From the NCBI RefSeq assembly GCF_008122525.1, contig NZ_VSRV01000001.1, positions 558,001 to 622,000 on the forward strand: a stretch of 64,000 nt of DNA, in the 5' to 3' direction. Within the stretch, counting starts at the first letter, position 1. Every line of letters starts with the position of its first letter. Shown one piece after another: positions 33,045 to 41,327 of the stretch. The notes under the pieces are model-generated. The model had not been told where the DNA came from, made no database searches, and saw nothing but the letters and a program-made list of their open reading frames with translations. Made by a program: the position numbers and the translations under genes. The stretch is from Marinomonas sp. IMCC 4694. Lineage in GTDB: Bacteria > Pseudomonadota > Gammaproteobacteria > Pseudomonadales > Marinomonadaceae.

Positions 33045-35348
33045 ATGAAAACCATTAACGATAAACAGGGCTGGAAAAAAGTATGGCCGAGGTTTAAAAA
33101 ACACCTTGCCTGGCTGTATGCAGTGATTTTTTTTGTGACTTTTTTGTGTATTTGGAAGGGTGGTGAAGCCCTAAAAAATCAACAAATTAAAACGCTGCGA
33201 GTCGATTCTTTTGAGCAATTAAATCAGTTGGCGAGTGTGTTGGAGAGCGCCATCGCAAAATATCAGCATATGCCGACTTTGTTGGCCTCTAATGATAGGG
33301 TTAGGAAAGCACTGCGGGACGGTTTTGAACCGGATGTTAACCAATTAAATCGTGAGCTGGAACAGATTAACCGCATTACGGAAGCGTCAGACAGCTATAT
33401 TTTAAACATTGAAGGTTTGACGATTGCCGCGTCAAATTATCGTGAAAACGCCAGTTTCGTCGGGCGTAACTTTGCGTTTCGACCGTATTTTCAAGACGCG
33501 ATTAAGGGTAAGCCAGGGCGATATTACGCTTTGGGTACGACGTCGAATCGTCGTGGTTATTACTTTTCTTACCCTGTGTACGAGGGGGATGTGGTGATTG
33601 GTGTGGCGGTTGTTAAGGTGGATTTAACCCAATTTGAAAAGCGCTTTGCGAATCAAAATTATGAATTTTTGTTGCTCGACCCCGACGGCATTGTGTTTAG
33701 TAGTTCGCGCCCGAATTGGCTGTATCGAATTTTTGGTGAGTTGTCCCATACAGAATTGCAACGAATTGCCGATTCTCAGCGCTATTATGGTAAGTCGATT
33801 GAGAAGTTGGCGGTGGTGTACCAAAAGCCGTTTGACGAGAAGTCTCAAGTGGTGGACGTTTTGGAAAGTTCGCTGATCAATGGGGTGGATGACATTCAGC
33901 GCTTGTCTTTTTTGCGCATGAGTAGACCCATTCGATTGCTGAACTTCCAGATTTCTATCTTAGCGCCCCTCAAAACCATTAATGAACAAATCTCCTTATG
34001 GCGAACCATTTTTGCGGGGGGCGTTACCATCACGACCTTGTTGTTTGGTTTGGCGGTATTGCGTCGTCGTATGTTGCGCGAGCGATCCGATGCGAATGAA
34101 ATGACACGTCATAATCAGGCATACATTCGCGAGGTGATCCAGAATACGCAGGCCGGTCTCGTGACGCTAGACGAGCATCATAAAATCGAATCTTTTAACC
34201 CTGCGGTGGAAAAACTGGTGGGTAAGCCCCTAGCGCCTTTGGTCGGTTTTCCCTTGAGTGTGCTGTTTACCTCCAGTGAGCAGGGCGCGTTAACCTTGCC
34301 CATTCAGGAGGATTTTCTAAACGCTTCCAGTGATTTAGGAATAAAAGTACTGACCCGAGAAGGTCAGTTAAGCTATTCCGATCAGGTGGCGGTACCAGTC
34401 GAGATGACCTTGTGCAAAATGCAGTTGCCCAATCGATTGAGTTATTTGGTGACGTTTCATGATATGACCGAACGCAAACGTTACGAGCAAGATATTACGC
34501 AAGCACGGATTGAATTAGAGGCGCGAGTCAAAGAGCGAACGGTTGAGTTAGAAGGGGCCAATACCCGCCTTCGCCATGAAATTGAAGAGCACAAAGGCAC
34601 GCAACGCGAACTCATACAAACAGCAAAATTGGCCGTGTTGGGGCAGCTGAGCGCCGGCCTTAACCACGAGCTGAACCAGCCACTCACAGCGATACGCGCT
34701 TTTGCCGGTAACGGTCTGACGTTTTTAGATCGCGGTCAGCATGAGCAAGCTCATGCTAACTTACGGCACATTAGTCAATTGGGGCAACACATGGGTGACA
34801 TTATTGCCCGCTTTAAAGTATTTGCCCGCAAAGGCGATGTTCATCAAGGGCCTATTGCGGTGCAAACGGCCATCGTTGGTGCACTCAAAATCATGAGCCC
34901 GCGTTATAAAGAAGTGGCGATTGAACTGGTGGTGGACGAAGACAGCGGTTTTATTGTTAATGGCGACATGGTGTTTTTAGAGCAGGTGTTGGTAAATTTA
35001 CTGGCCAATGCAGCCGATGCGATCTTGGAAGCCCCCAATAACGTGCGTCGTGTTAGCGTAGAGCAGCGTTTGGTCAATGATCAGGTGGTGATTTCCATTC
35101 ATGACTCAGGGAATGGGCTCAGTGACGAAGCCGTTAAGCATTTATTTGAGCCGTTTTTCACGTCTAAATCGTCCGGTGTTGGGTTGGGTTTGGGGCTGTC
35201 TATTAGTCAGCGTATTATTGACGCCATGGGTGGGCAGATCAGCGCCACCAATCGCCCCTCAGGCGGGGCTGAATTTTGTGTTAGGCTACCTCGATTCAAC
35301 CATCACATCCCCGCTAAAGACGCTAAAGACGCTAAAGACGCTAAATAG
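33045..35348 (+). CDS. Sensor histidine kinase, DctB-like
   Basis: A kinase of about 767 aa. TM1 at about residues 17-37, a double-Cache periplasmic domain (with RENASFVGRNFAFRPYFQDA, a DctB motif), TM2 near 330, a PAS domain (about 365-480), a coiled coil, then HisKA with H541 in LNHELNQPLTAIRAF and an HATPase domain. The ATG at 33045 follows AAGG; an ATG at 32991 overlapping the epmA stop is an alternative. The family senses C4-dicarboxylates and phosphorylates DctD, encoded 8 bp downstream. The C-terminus carries a 9-bp repeat (AKD units). Confidence 0.92.
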   Translation: MKTINDKQGWKKVWPRFKKHLAWLYAVIFFVTFLCIWKGGEALKNQQIKTLRVDSFEQLNQLASVLESAIAKYQHMPTLLASNDRVRKALRDGFEPDVNQLNRELEQINRITEASDSYILNIEGLTIAASNYRENASFVGRNFAFRPYFQDAIKGKPGRYYALGTTSNRRGYYFSYPVYEGDVVIGVAVVKVDLTQFEKRFANQNYEFLLLDPDGIVFSSSRPNWLYRIFGELSHTELQRIADSQRYYGKSIEKLAVVYQKPFDEKSQVVDVLESSLINGVDDIQRLSFLRMSRPIRLLNFQISILAPLKTINEQISLWRTIFAGGVTITTLLFGLAVLRRRMLRERSDANEMTRHNQAYIREVIQNTQAGLVTLDEHHKIESFNPAVEKLVGKPLAPLVGFPLSVLFTSSEQGALTLPIQEDFLNASSDLGIKVLTREGQLSYSDQVAVPVEMTLCKMQLPNRLSYLVTFHDMTERKRYEQDITQARIELEARVKERTVELEGANTRLRHEIEEHKGTQRELIQTAKLAVLGQLSAGLNHELNQPLTAIRAFAGNGLTFLDRGQHEQAHANLRHISQLGQHMGDIIARFKVFARKGDVHQGPIAVQTAIVGALKIMSPRYKEVAIELVVDEDSGFIVNGDMVFLEQVLVNLLANAADAILEAPNNVRRVSVEQRLVNDQVVISIHDSGNGLSDEAVKHLFEPFFTSKSSGVGLGLGLSISQRIIDAMGGQISATNRPSGGAEFCVRLPRFNHHIPAKDAKDAKDAK
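35313..35345 (+). repeat. GCTAAAGAC tandem repeat in the kinase 3' end
   Basis: Three full 9-bp units (35313-35339) plus GCTAAA encode a repeated AKD tail just before the stop. Unit number could change without a frameshift, as each unit is three codons. Confidence 0.9.
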
Positions 35349-35356
35349 GAACGCTA

Positions 35357-36715
35357 ATGCCAGACAATAAGCACGTTTTATTAATCGACGATGAGCAAGC
35401 CGTGCGCATGGCCATCTCTCAGACGCTCCAACTGGAAGATTTTCAGGTGGTTGAGTTTGTCTCTGCCCAAGGCGTGGTGGAGCGTTTGTCGTTAGATTGG
35501 CCGGGTGTTATTGTCAGTGACATTAATCTACCGGGTAAAAGTGGGTTGGCGTTGTTCGAAGAGGTCAAAAAAATTGACGCTGAGATTCCATTCATCCTAA
35601 TTACCGGACACGGCGATATTAGTATGGCAGTGAACGCCATTCGTGATGGGGCGTATGATTTTATTGAAAAGCCTTTCTCCAATGAAGACTTTTTGGAAGT
35701 AGTGCGCCGCGCTTCAGAAAAGCGTCGTTTAACTCTGGAAAACCGTTTTTTGCGCCTAGAATTGGCCGCACAAAATGCCCCAGGGCCTCGAATTATTGGC
35801 AATACGCCGGGCATTCATCGTTTGCGTCAAGCGTTATTGCATGTGGCGGACACCGGTGCGGATATCCTGATCCAAGGGGAAACCGGCACCGGCAAAGAGC
35901 TGGTGGCACGGTATATTCACGAACACAGCTCGCGCCGTGTTCATACGTTTGTCGCCATTAACTGTGGCGCTGTGCCGGACTCTATTATGGAGTCGGAGTT
36001 ATTTGGTCATGAAAAAGGCGCGTTTACCGACGCCAAAGCCCAGCGTATAGGTAAACTAGAACACGCCAACGGCGGAACCTTGTTTCTTGATGAAATCGAA
36101 AGCATGCCCATGTCGATGCAAATTCGTTTATTACGCGTGTTGGAAGAGCGTCGTTTAGAGCGCCTAGGGTCGAATACCGCGATCGATTTGAATTTGCGTA
36201 TTTTAGCCGCTACCAAGGTGGACTTGAAACAACTGAGCGAGGGCGGAACCTTTCGAGAAGATTTGTACTATCGGCTCAATGTAGTGCGTGTAGACATACC
36301 GCCGCTGCGAGAGCGCAAAGACGATATTTCCTTGCTGTGGCAGCATTTTTGCCTTGTGGCGATCGCACAATACAAGCGGGAATCCGAAGCTTTATCAGCC
36401 GCGCGCATGCACAGCTTATTGAGCTACGATTGGCCGGGTAATGTCCGTGAACTACGTAACTTGGCCGAGCGTTATGTCTTAATGGGGGAGGCGGGCTCGT
36501 TTGAGTTTGATCAGATCATTATTAACGAAAATAACCCTGGGGTCATGACGCTGCCCGAACAGCTCGAACGCTTTGAAAAAACCCTATTAGAGCAAGAACT
36601 GCTGCGCCAAAAAGGCTCCATTAAAGACACCATGGACGCGCTTGGACTACCGCGTAAAACCCTATACGACAAAATGCGTAAATACGGCTTAGACAAAGAT
36701 ATCTATAAGCAATAA
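35357..36715 (+). CDS. Sigma-54 response regulator, DctD-like
   Basis: A 452-aa protein: receiver (phospho-Asp D55 in VIVSDINLPG), AAA+ domain (GETGTGKE, then GAFTDA in place of GAFTGA, GGTLFLDEIES) and a C-terminal Fis-type helix-turn-helix (MDALGLPRKTLYDKMRKYGL). It should activate sigma-54 promoters when phosphorylated by the upstream kinase. The DctPQM operon at 37.5-41 kb is the expected target, but I found no -24/-12 element before it. Confidence 0.92.
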   Translation: MPDNKHVLLIDDEQAVRMAISQTLQLEDFQVVEFVSAQGVVERLSLDWPGVIVSDINLPGKSGLALFEEVKKIDAEIPFILITGHGDISMAVNAIRDGAYDFIEKPFSNEDFLEVVRRASEKRRLTLENRFLRLELAAQNAPGPRIIGNTPGIHRLRQALLHVADTGADILIQGETGTGKELVARYIHEHSSRRVHTFVAINCGAVPDSIMESELFGHEKGAFTDAKAQRIGKLEHANGGTLFLDEIESMPMSMQIRLLRVLEERRLERLGSNTAIDLNLRILAATKVDLKQLSEGGTFREDLYYRLNVVRVDIPPLRERKDDISLLWQHFCLVAIAQYKRESEALSAARMHSLLSYDWPGNVRELRNLAERYVLMGEAGSFEFDQIIINENNPGVMTLPEQLERFEKTLLEQELLRQKGSIKDTMDALGLPRKTLYDKMRKYGLDKDIYKQ

Positions 36716-36750
36716 TGAACCGACTCAACAACAACAAAAAGAGAAGACGT

Positions 36751-37479
36751 ATGACAGATAATTTAAAAGGGAAAGTCGCCGTAGTGACCGGCTCAGCCTC
36801 GGGTATTGGTTTAGCCAGCGCGGAGGCGATGATCGCCGAAGGCGCCACAGTGGTGTTTGTTGACCGTGACGAGGTCGCGTTGCAAGCCGTGTGTGAGAAA
36901 CACGGTGACGCGGCGGTTCCTATGGTGGTTGATCTGCTGGATGCAGAGGCTTGCAAGCAGTTGATCCCGCGTATTTTAGAGGCGGTGGGGGTGATTGACA
37001 TTTTTCATGCCAATGCTGGGCTGTATGTGGGCGGGGATTTGGTCGATGCAGATCCCGATGCGATTGATCGCATGATGAATCTCAATGTGAACGTGGTGAT
37101 GAAAAACGTACGCGATGTGATTCCGCACATGGCCGCACGCAAAACCGGCGATATCTTGGTGACCAGTTCGCTAGCCGCTCATTATCCTACGCCCTGGGAG
37201 CCGGTGTACGCGTCGTCGAAATGGGCGATTAATTGCTTTGTTCAGACCACACGCCGTCAGGTGTTTAAAGATGGTTTGCGCATTGGGTCTATTTCGCCAG
37301 GTCCTGTGGTGACTGGGTTATTAGCGGATTGGCCCGAAGAAAAATTAGCCGGAGCGAAAGCCAGTGGTAGCTTGGTAGAAGCCAGTGAGATTGCCGAGAT
37401 ATTGATTTTTATGCTGACGCGTCCACGCGGTATGACGATTCGAGATGTCGTCGTCATGCCCACTAACTTTGATTTATAA
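36751..37479 (+). CDS. SDR-family dehydrogenase, ribitol 2-dehydrogenase-like
   Basis: A 242-aa short-chain dehydrogenase. TGSASGIG (cofactor), NAG (HANAGLYVGG), the catalytic Ser in TSSLAA and YASSK. The segments DIFHANAGLY, WEPVYASSKWA, TTRRQVFKDGLR and ISPGPVVTGLLADWP closely follow ribitol dehydrogenase as I remember it. The ATG at 36751 follows GAGAAG and matches SDR N-termini. It is 35 bp after the DctD-like gene and may be co-transcribed, giving a polyol link that a C4-acid system does not explain. Confidence 0.85.
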   Translation: MTDNLKGKVAVVTGSASGIGLASAEAMIAEGATVVFVDRDEVALQAVCEKHGDAAVPMVVDLLDAEACKQLIPRILEAVGVIDIFHANAGLYVGGDLVDADPDAIDRMMNLNVNVVMKNVRDVIPHMAARKTGDILVTSSLAAHYPTPWEPVYASSKWAINCFVQTTRRQVFKDGLRIGSISPGPVVTGLLADWPEEKLAGAKASGSLVEASEIAEILIFMLTRPRGMTIRDVVVMPTNFDL

Positions 37480-37488
37480 GCCAAAAAA

Positions 37489-37506
37489 AGCGCCCTTTCG
37501 GGCGCT
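37489..37506 (-). terminator. Terminator of the DctPQM operon
   Basis: AGCGCCC and GGGCGCT form a perfect 7-bp stem with a TTTC loop. On the minus strand it is followed by seven T. It ends the TRAP operon and, lying between convergent genes, may also serve the SDR transcript. Confidence 0.88.
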
Positions 37507-37538
37507 AAACTGTATAAATTTTTGCAAAACTGAAACCG

Positions 37539-39152
37539 TTATTGCACGATTTCTGGACCCATGATGCTGTACGGTAATGCCGTAGACAGTGCTGGAATGT
37601 AAGTGACCATCACCAAGAACACCATCAATACCAACACGAATGGCATAGCGGCTTTAACCACACGGGCCAAGCTCATGCCGGTAATACCGGATGTTACAAA
37701 GAGATTCAGACCAATCGGCGGTGTGATCATACCGATTTCCATGTTGACCACCATGATGATACCTAGGTGAATGGGGTCAACCCCCAGCTCCATTGCGATT
37801 GGGAACACGACCGGCGCAACGATGACCAACAGGCCAGAAGGCTCCATGAATTGGCCACCAATGAGCAACAAGATGTTCACAGCAACAAGGAAAGTAAACC
37901 AGTTAAAACCGACGCCCAGCATCCATTCTGTGATCATTTGAGGGATGCGTTCTGCTGACAAGGTGTGTGCGAACAACAAGGCGTTTGCGATGATAAACAT
38001 CAACATGATGGTTGTTTTTGTGCCTTCTAGCATAACTTTACGAGATTCTTCGCCAAACAAAGAGGGGAAGAATCCACGTACCATCATCGACAAGTTACGG
38101 CCCCAAATCGGTGTCCCCGCGGCTAAGCAAGAACCAATCGATTGTTCGATGTGTTTCGAGCGTTTAAACACATAGAAAATGGCCAATGCCACTGACATGA
38201 TGGCGCCCCACAAAGCACGATCACCACCAGTAACGGTTTCGCTGTCGGCAAATACGAAGAACGACATGATCTCCCACACTAGGAAGAAAGACACGCCATA
38301 AACCATGCCATTGAAGCCCACACGAGCGTGAGGTGCGTCGCCGTCATTGGTCCATGTTTTGCCTTTAAGTGGTCCCATATCGCGGTATACAAATAGGGCA
38401 ATAAACATCGAGTAAACGGCTGCAACAACCGCGGCTTCCGTAGGCGTAAACACACCACCGTAAATACCGCCCATGATGATGACGACTAAGAACAAGCCCC
38501 AGCCAGCGTCTTTACCACCACGAATCAAATGACCAAAGCCTTTCCATTCTTCTGCAGGTAAATTTTTGATACGAGCCACAACATAGATGGCCAACATCAA
38601 CATACCCCCCGCCATTAAGCCGGGGATAACGCCTGCCAAGAACATGCGTCCCACTGACACATCTACTGATGCGGCGTATACCACCATCACGATCGATGGC
38701 GGAATCAAGATGCCCAAGGTGCCCGCGTTAGCAATGATGCCCGCGGCGAATTCTTTTGAGTAACCCACTTGCGTCATACCGGCAATCGCGATGGTACCGA
38801 TGGCCACTACGGTTGCTGGAGAAGACCCAGACAAGGCCGCGAACATCATACACGCCAATACCGATGCCATTGCCAAACCACCACGAAAATGGCCTACGCT
38901 GGCAATCGCAAAGTTAATCAAACGCTTAGCCACGCCACCCGTCGACATGTACGACGAGGCGATGATGAAAAACGGGATAGCCAACAGCGTATAGTGTTGA
39001 CCAGCCCCAAACAGAGAAATAGCGACTGACGACAAAGAGTCGTGTGAGAAAAAAGTAATAAATAATATGGACGATAAGCCCAACGAAATACCCACCGGTA
39101 AACCCACAAACAGTAGGACAATGACCAATGAAAATAGAATGATTGATTCCAC
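37539..39152 (-). CDS. dctM: TRAP transporter large permease, DctM family, with central insertion
   Basis: A 537-aa permease, about 110 residues longer than usual. The family core is clear (GLPVGISLGLSSILFI, LSGSSPATVVAIGTIAIAGM, ANAGTLGILIPPSIVMVVYA, GGVFTPTEAAVVAAVYSM). After the PTEAA segment, an insertion from about residue 255 to 365 adds two or three hydrophobic stretches (VSFFLVWEIMSFFVFA, ALWGAIMSVALAIFYVF). The C-terminal half is normal. It is last in dctPQM, 16 bp after dctQ. The likely substrate is a C4-dicarboxylate. Confidence 0.92.
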   Translation of the reverse strand: MESIILFSLVIVLLFVGLPVGISLGLSSILFITFFSHDSLSSVAISLFGAGQHYTLLAIPFFIIASSYMSTGGVAKRLINFAIASVGHFRGGLAMASVLACMMFAALSGSSPATVVAIGTIAIAGMTQVGYSKEFAAGIIANAGTLGILIPPSIVMVVYAASVDVSVGRMFLAGVIPGLMAGGMLMLAIYVVARIKNLPAEEWKGFGHLIRGGKDAGWGLFLVVIIMGGIYGGVFTPTEAAVVAAVYSMFIALFVYRDMGPLKGKTWTNDGDAPHARVGFNGMVYGVSFFLVWEIMSFFVFADSETVTGGDRALWGAIMSVALAIFYVFKRSKHIEQSIGSCLAAGTPIWGRNLSMMVRGFFPSLFGEESRKVMLEGTKTTIMLMFIIANALLFAHTLSAERIPQMITEWMLGVGFNWFTFLVAVNILLLIGGQFMEPSGLLVIVAPVVFPIAMELGVDPIHLGIIMVVNMEIGMITPPIGLNLFVTSGITGMSLARVVKAAMPFVLVLMVFLVMVTYIPALSTALPYSIMGPEIVQ

Positions 39153-39168
39153 AATGACGCTCCCGCGG

Positions 39169-39846
39169 CTAGTCTTTTAAGACGTTTTTGTTTTCTGCGA
39201 CAAGTTCTTGCGCTTCATGACCACTGATCAGCATGTCACGTTTGCCACTTGCGATATCGATAAAAGCTTGCAAAGAACGGTAAGAAAGCATCGCCAAACT
39301 GATGGGTAGAATAACCAGCACGATCCAACGATGAACACGAGGACGCAAACCAAACATTTCCTGAACAAATTCAGGATAACGCAACTCGTTTGACCCTATG
39401 CCAATGTTGTACATTTTTTGCCAGTACTCAATCGCCCCACCGCTCACATCTACGCCTAGCATGGCTAACCACGTAGAATCGAGCAGAATTAAGCCGTACA
39501 TCATGGCGGCTGCAGCGCCAAATAAAGACAACCCTTTAGAAACGCGTTTAGGCACGGCGTTTAAGACGATGTCTACACCCAAATGCAGACCGGTTTTAAT
39601 GCCGTAACTCATGCCTAGCAAAATCAACCAAGAGAAGGCGACGGTATTAAACTCTAATGCCGCGTCCCAGCCAGTATTAAACCCATAACGAGCGATTACC
39701 TGACCAAATGATACCGCCATGATCGAGGAGATAACGATGATCAACAGGTTTTCTTCGGCCCGCTCCATGACTTTTGGGAAGCGTTTTTCCAATGCCCAAA
39801 GAATAATAATAAAAAAAAGTAGATAAAGATGCGGCCAAAGTGCCAT
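39169..39846 (-). CDS. dctQ: TRAP transporter small permease, DctQ family
   Basis: A 225-aa four-segment membrane protein with an extended loop (VDVSGGAIEYWQKMYNIGIG) and C-terminus, as in dicarboxylate-type DctQ proteins. An AGGAG site precedes the ATG. It is separated from dctP by 183 bp containing a hairpin. Confidence 0.88.
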   Translation of the reverse strand: MALWPHLYLLFFIIILWALEKRFPKVMERAEENLLIIVISSIMAVSFGQVIARYGFNTGWDAALEFNTVAFSWLILLGMSYGIKTGLHLGVDIVLNAVPKRVSKGLSLFGAAAAMMYGLILLDSTWLAMLGVDVSGGAIEYWQKMYNIGIGSNELRYPEFVQEMFGLRPRVHRWIVLVILPISLAMLSYRSLQAFIDIASGKRDMLISGHEAQELVAENKNVLKD

Positions 39847-39986
39847 GGGGGTCTCCTAACTAAGTGGACCAGAACACAGTAAAATGCAGAGTTGCGGTAT
39901 ATTGTGTGGATTCTAGGATTAAGCGCTGATTCGTGTTGCTATGAGAAGGCGAAAGGCTAAAAAGAATGCACAGAATAAAAACACAA

Positions 39987-40010
39987 GAGCTGGCCTGTTA
40001 AGGCCAACTC
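39987..40010 (-). terminator. Hairpin between dctP and dctQ, probable attenuator
   Basis: GAG-c-TGGCC and GGCCA-a-CTC pair (one mismatch) around TGTTAA, 20 bases after the dctP stop. On the minus strand TTGTGTTTTTATT follows. Partial termination here would give more binding protein than permease. Confidence 0.6.
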
Positions 40011-40029
40011 ACTGCGAGATAACAATTCA

Positions 40030-41022
40030 TTAAGCACCGGCAGCGGCGTCAATTAGGTCTTTACCAATGTAGCTTTCAAACTGCTTCCAAACGGGCTTCA
40101 TGGTGTCTACCCATTCTTGGCGCTGTGCAGGCGTAAGGGTATTGATTTTACCACCGGCTTTAAGAATGTTGGCACGGTTAGCCGCTTCGGCCGCTTTCAC
40201 TTCTAAGTTCGCTTGCTGTGTGACTTCGTCAGCAATTTGAGTGAACTGCGCACGGTCTTCCGCTGAAAGGCTCTTCAAAAATTCAGACGATGTCATGAAC
40301 AAGTACGCCAACAATTGGTGGTTGGTTTCTGTGGTACTGTCTTGTACTTCGTAGAATTTTTTCGTGTAGATGTTAGACCAGGTGTTTTCTTGGCCGTCTA
40401 CGACACCAGTTTGCAAAGCACCGTATACTTCAGAGAACGCCATCGCTTGAGGAGAGGCATCCATTGCGGCGATCATTTGTTTTGCTACGTCAGAGGTTTG
40501 CACGCGGAATTTTAGGCCAGACGCATCGCTTGGAACCATTAGCGCTTTGTTGGCAGAGAAATACTTCATGCCAGACATCCAGTAACCCAAACCTACGAAC
40601 CCTGCGTAATCGTCCATTTCAGTTAACAGCTTTTTACCTTGTTCTGTTTTGGTAAAGCGAATCGCGTGGTCCATGTCTTTAAAGATGAAAGGTAGATCAA
40701 ATACACCGTATTTGTCAGTGTAAGAACCAAACTTAGAAAGAGACGGTGCAAGCAACTGAACGTCGCCTAAAAGTAGGGCTTCAAGCTCTTTAGAATCACC
40801 AAATAAGGTAGAGTTAGGGAACACTTCGACACACAATTTGCCGTTCATTTCAGTGTTTACACGTTCTGCAAAATTGTTTGCAGCAACGACTTTAGGGTGA
40901 GTGGTTCCGCCAGTTACGTGGCTGAATTTTACAACACGCTCACCAGAATCACAGTTTGCAACCGCAGTACCTGCAGAAAGGGCAAGAGCTAAAGACGTTA
41001 GAGCAAGGCTAATTTTTTTCAT
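40030..41022 (-). CDS. dctP: TRAP transporter binding protein, DctP (C4-dicarboxylate type)
   Basis: A 330-aa receptor. Signal peptide ends at TAVA-N (about 22). Family motifs are VVKFSHVTGGTTHPKVVAAN, LKFRVQTSDVAKQMIAAMDA with the carboxylate-binding Arg, and YGALQTGVVDGQENTWSNIY. Close to DctP proteins for succinate, malate and fumarate. It is first in the operon. The DctB/DctD-type genes 4 kb away are its expected regulators. Confidence 0.92.
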   Translation of the reverse strand: MKKISLALTSLALALSAGTAVANCDSGERVVKFSHVTGGTTHPKVVAANNFAERVNTEMNGKLCVEVFPNSTLFGDSKELEALLLGDVQLLAPSLSKFGSYTDKYGVFDLPFIFKDMDHAIRFTKTEQGKKLLTEMDDYAGFVGLGYWMSGMKYFSANKALMVPSDASGLKFRVQTSDVAKQMIAAMDASPQAMAFSEVYGALQTGVVDGQENTWSNIYTKKFYEVQDSTTETNHQLLAYLFMTSSEFLKSLSAEDRAQFTQIADEVTQQANLEVKAAEAANRANILKAGGKINTLTPAQRQEWVDTMKPVWKQFESYIGKDLIDAAAGA

Positions 41023-41327
41023 TGTTATAAGACTCCAAAACTGAATTATTATTGTGTACCTGATATTTAGCCTGATGATTCTATGGAGCAGACATCAAAA
41101 ACAGGCAGAGCGAAACAGGTGATGCTTGTCATACTGTTTACACAATCTATGCCAACTTTGTTTTTTTAAATTAAATATATGATTTTAAAAGAAAAATATT
41201 ATAACCAAATGTTTTCGAGTGTTTTTTACTCGTTATGAAAACGTTTTTTTTGGGGGGATTACACACACGATTTATTTTGTAATGGGTGGTTATTCACCCA
41301 TTTTTCTATGGGGTGTGAATGCGTGAT
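41023..41327. other. Intergenic region upstream of dctP
   Basis: A+T-rich, 305 bp between tmcA (which ends here) and dctP (which starts here). It holds two small perfect hairpins: CGAGT/ACTCG (about 41216-41232) and ATGGGTG/CACCCAT (41282-41301). The second has T5 only on the plus strand. A T8G6 run sits at 41244-41257. I could find no sigma-54 element on the minus strand. Confidence 0.6.

Noticed and set aside
36016..36033. GAFTDA instead of GAFTGA in the DctD-like protein as a loss-of-function mark
   Set aside because: The same variant is common among sigma-54 activators, so it does not suggest a broken protein.
41282..41301. Hairpin ATGGGTG/CACCCAT as the tmcA terminator
   Set aside because: The T-run is on the plus strand, while tmcA is transcribed from the minus strand.
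41023..41327. A sigma-54 promoter before dctP, expected from the DctD-like activator
   Set aside because: No GG-N10-GC pair with acceptable flanks was found on the minus strand.
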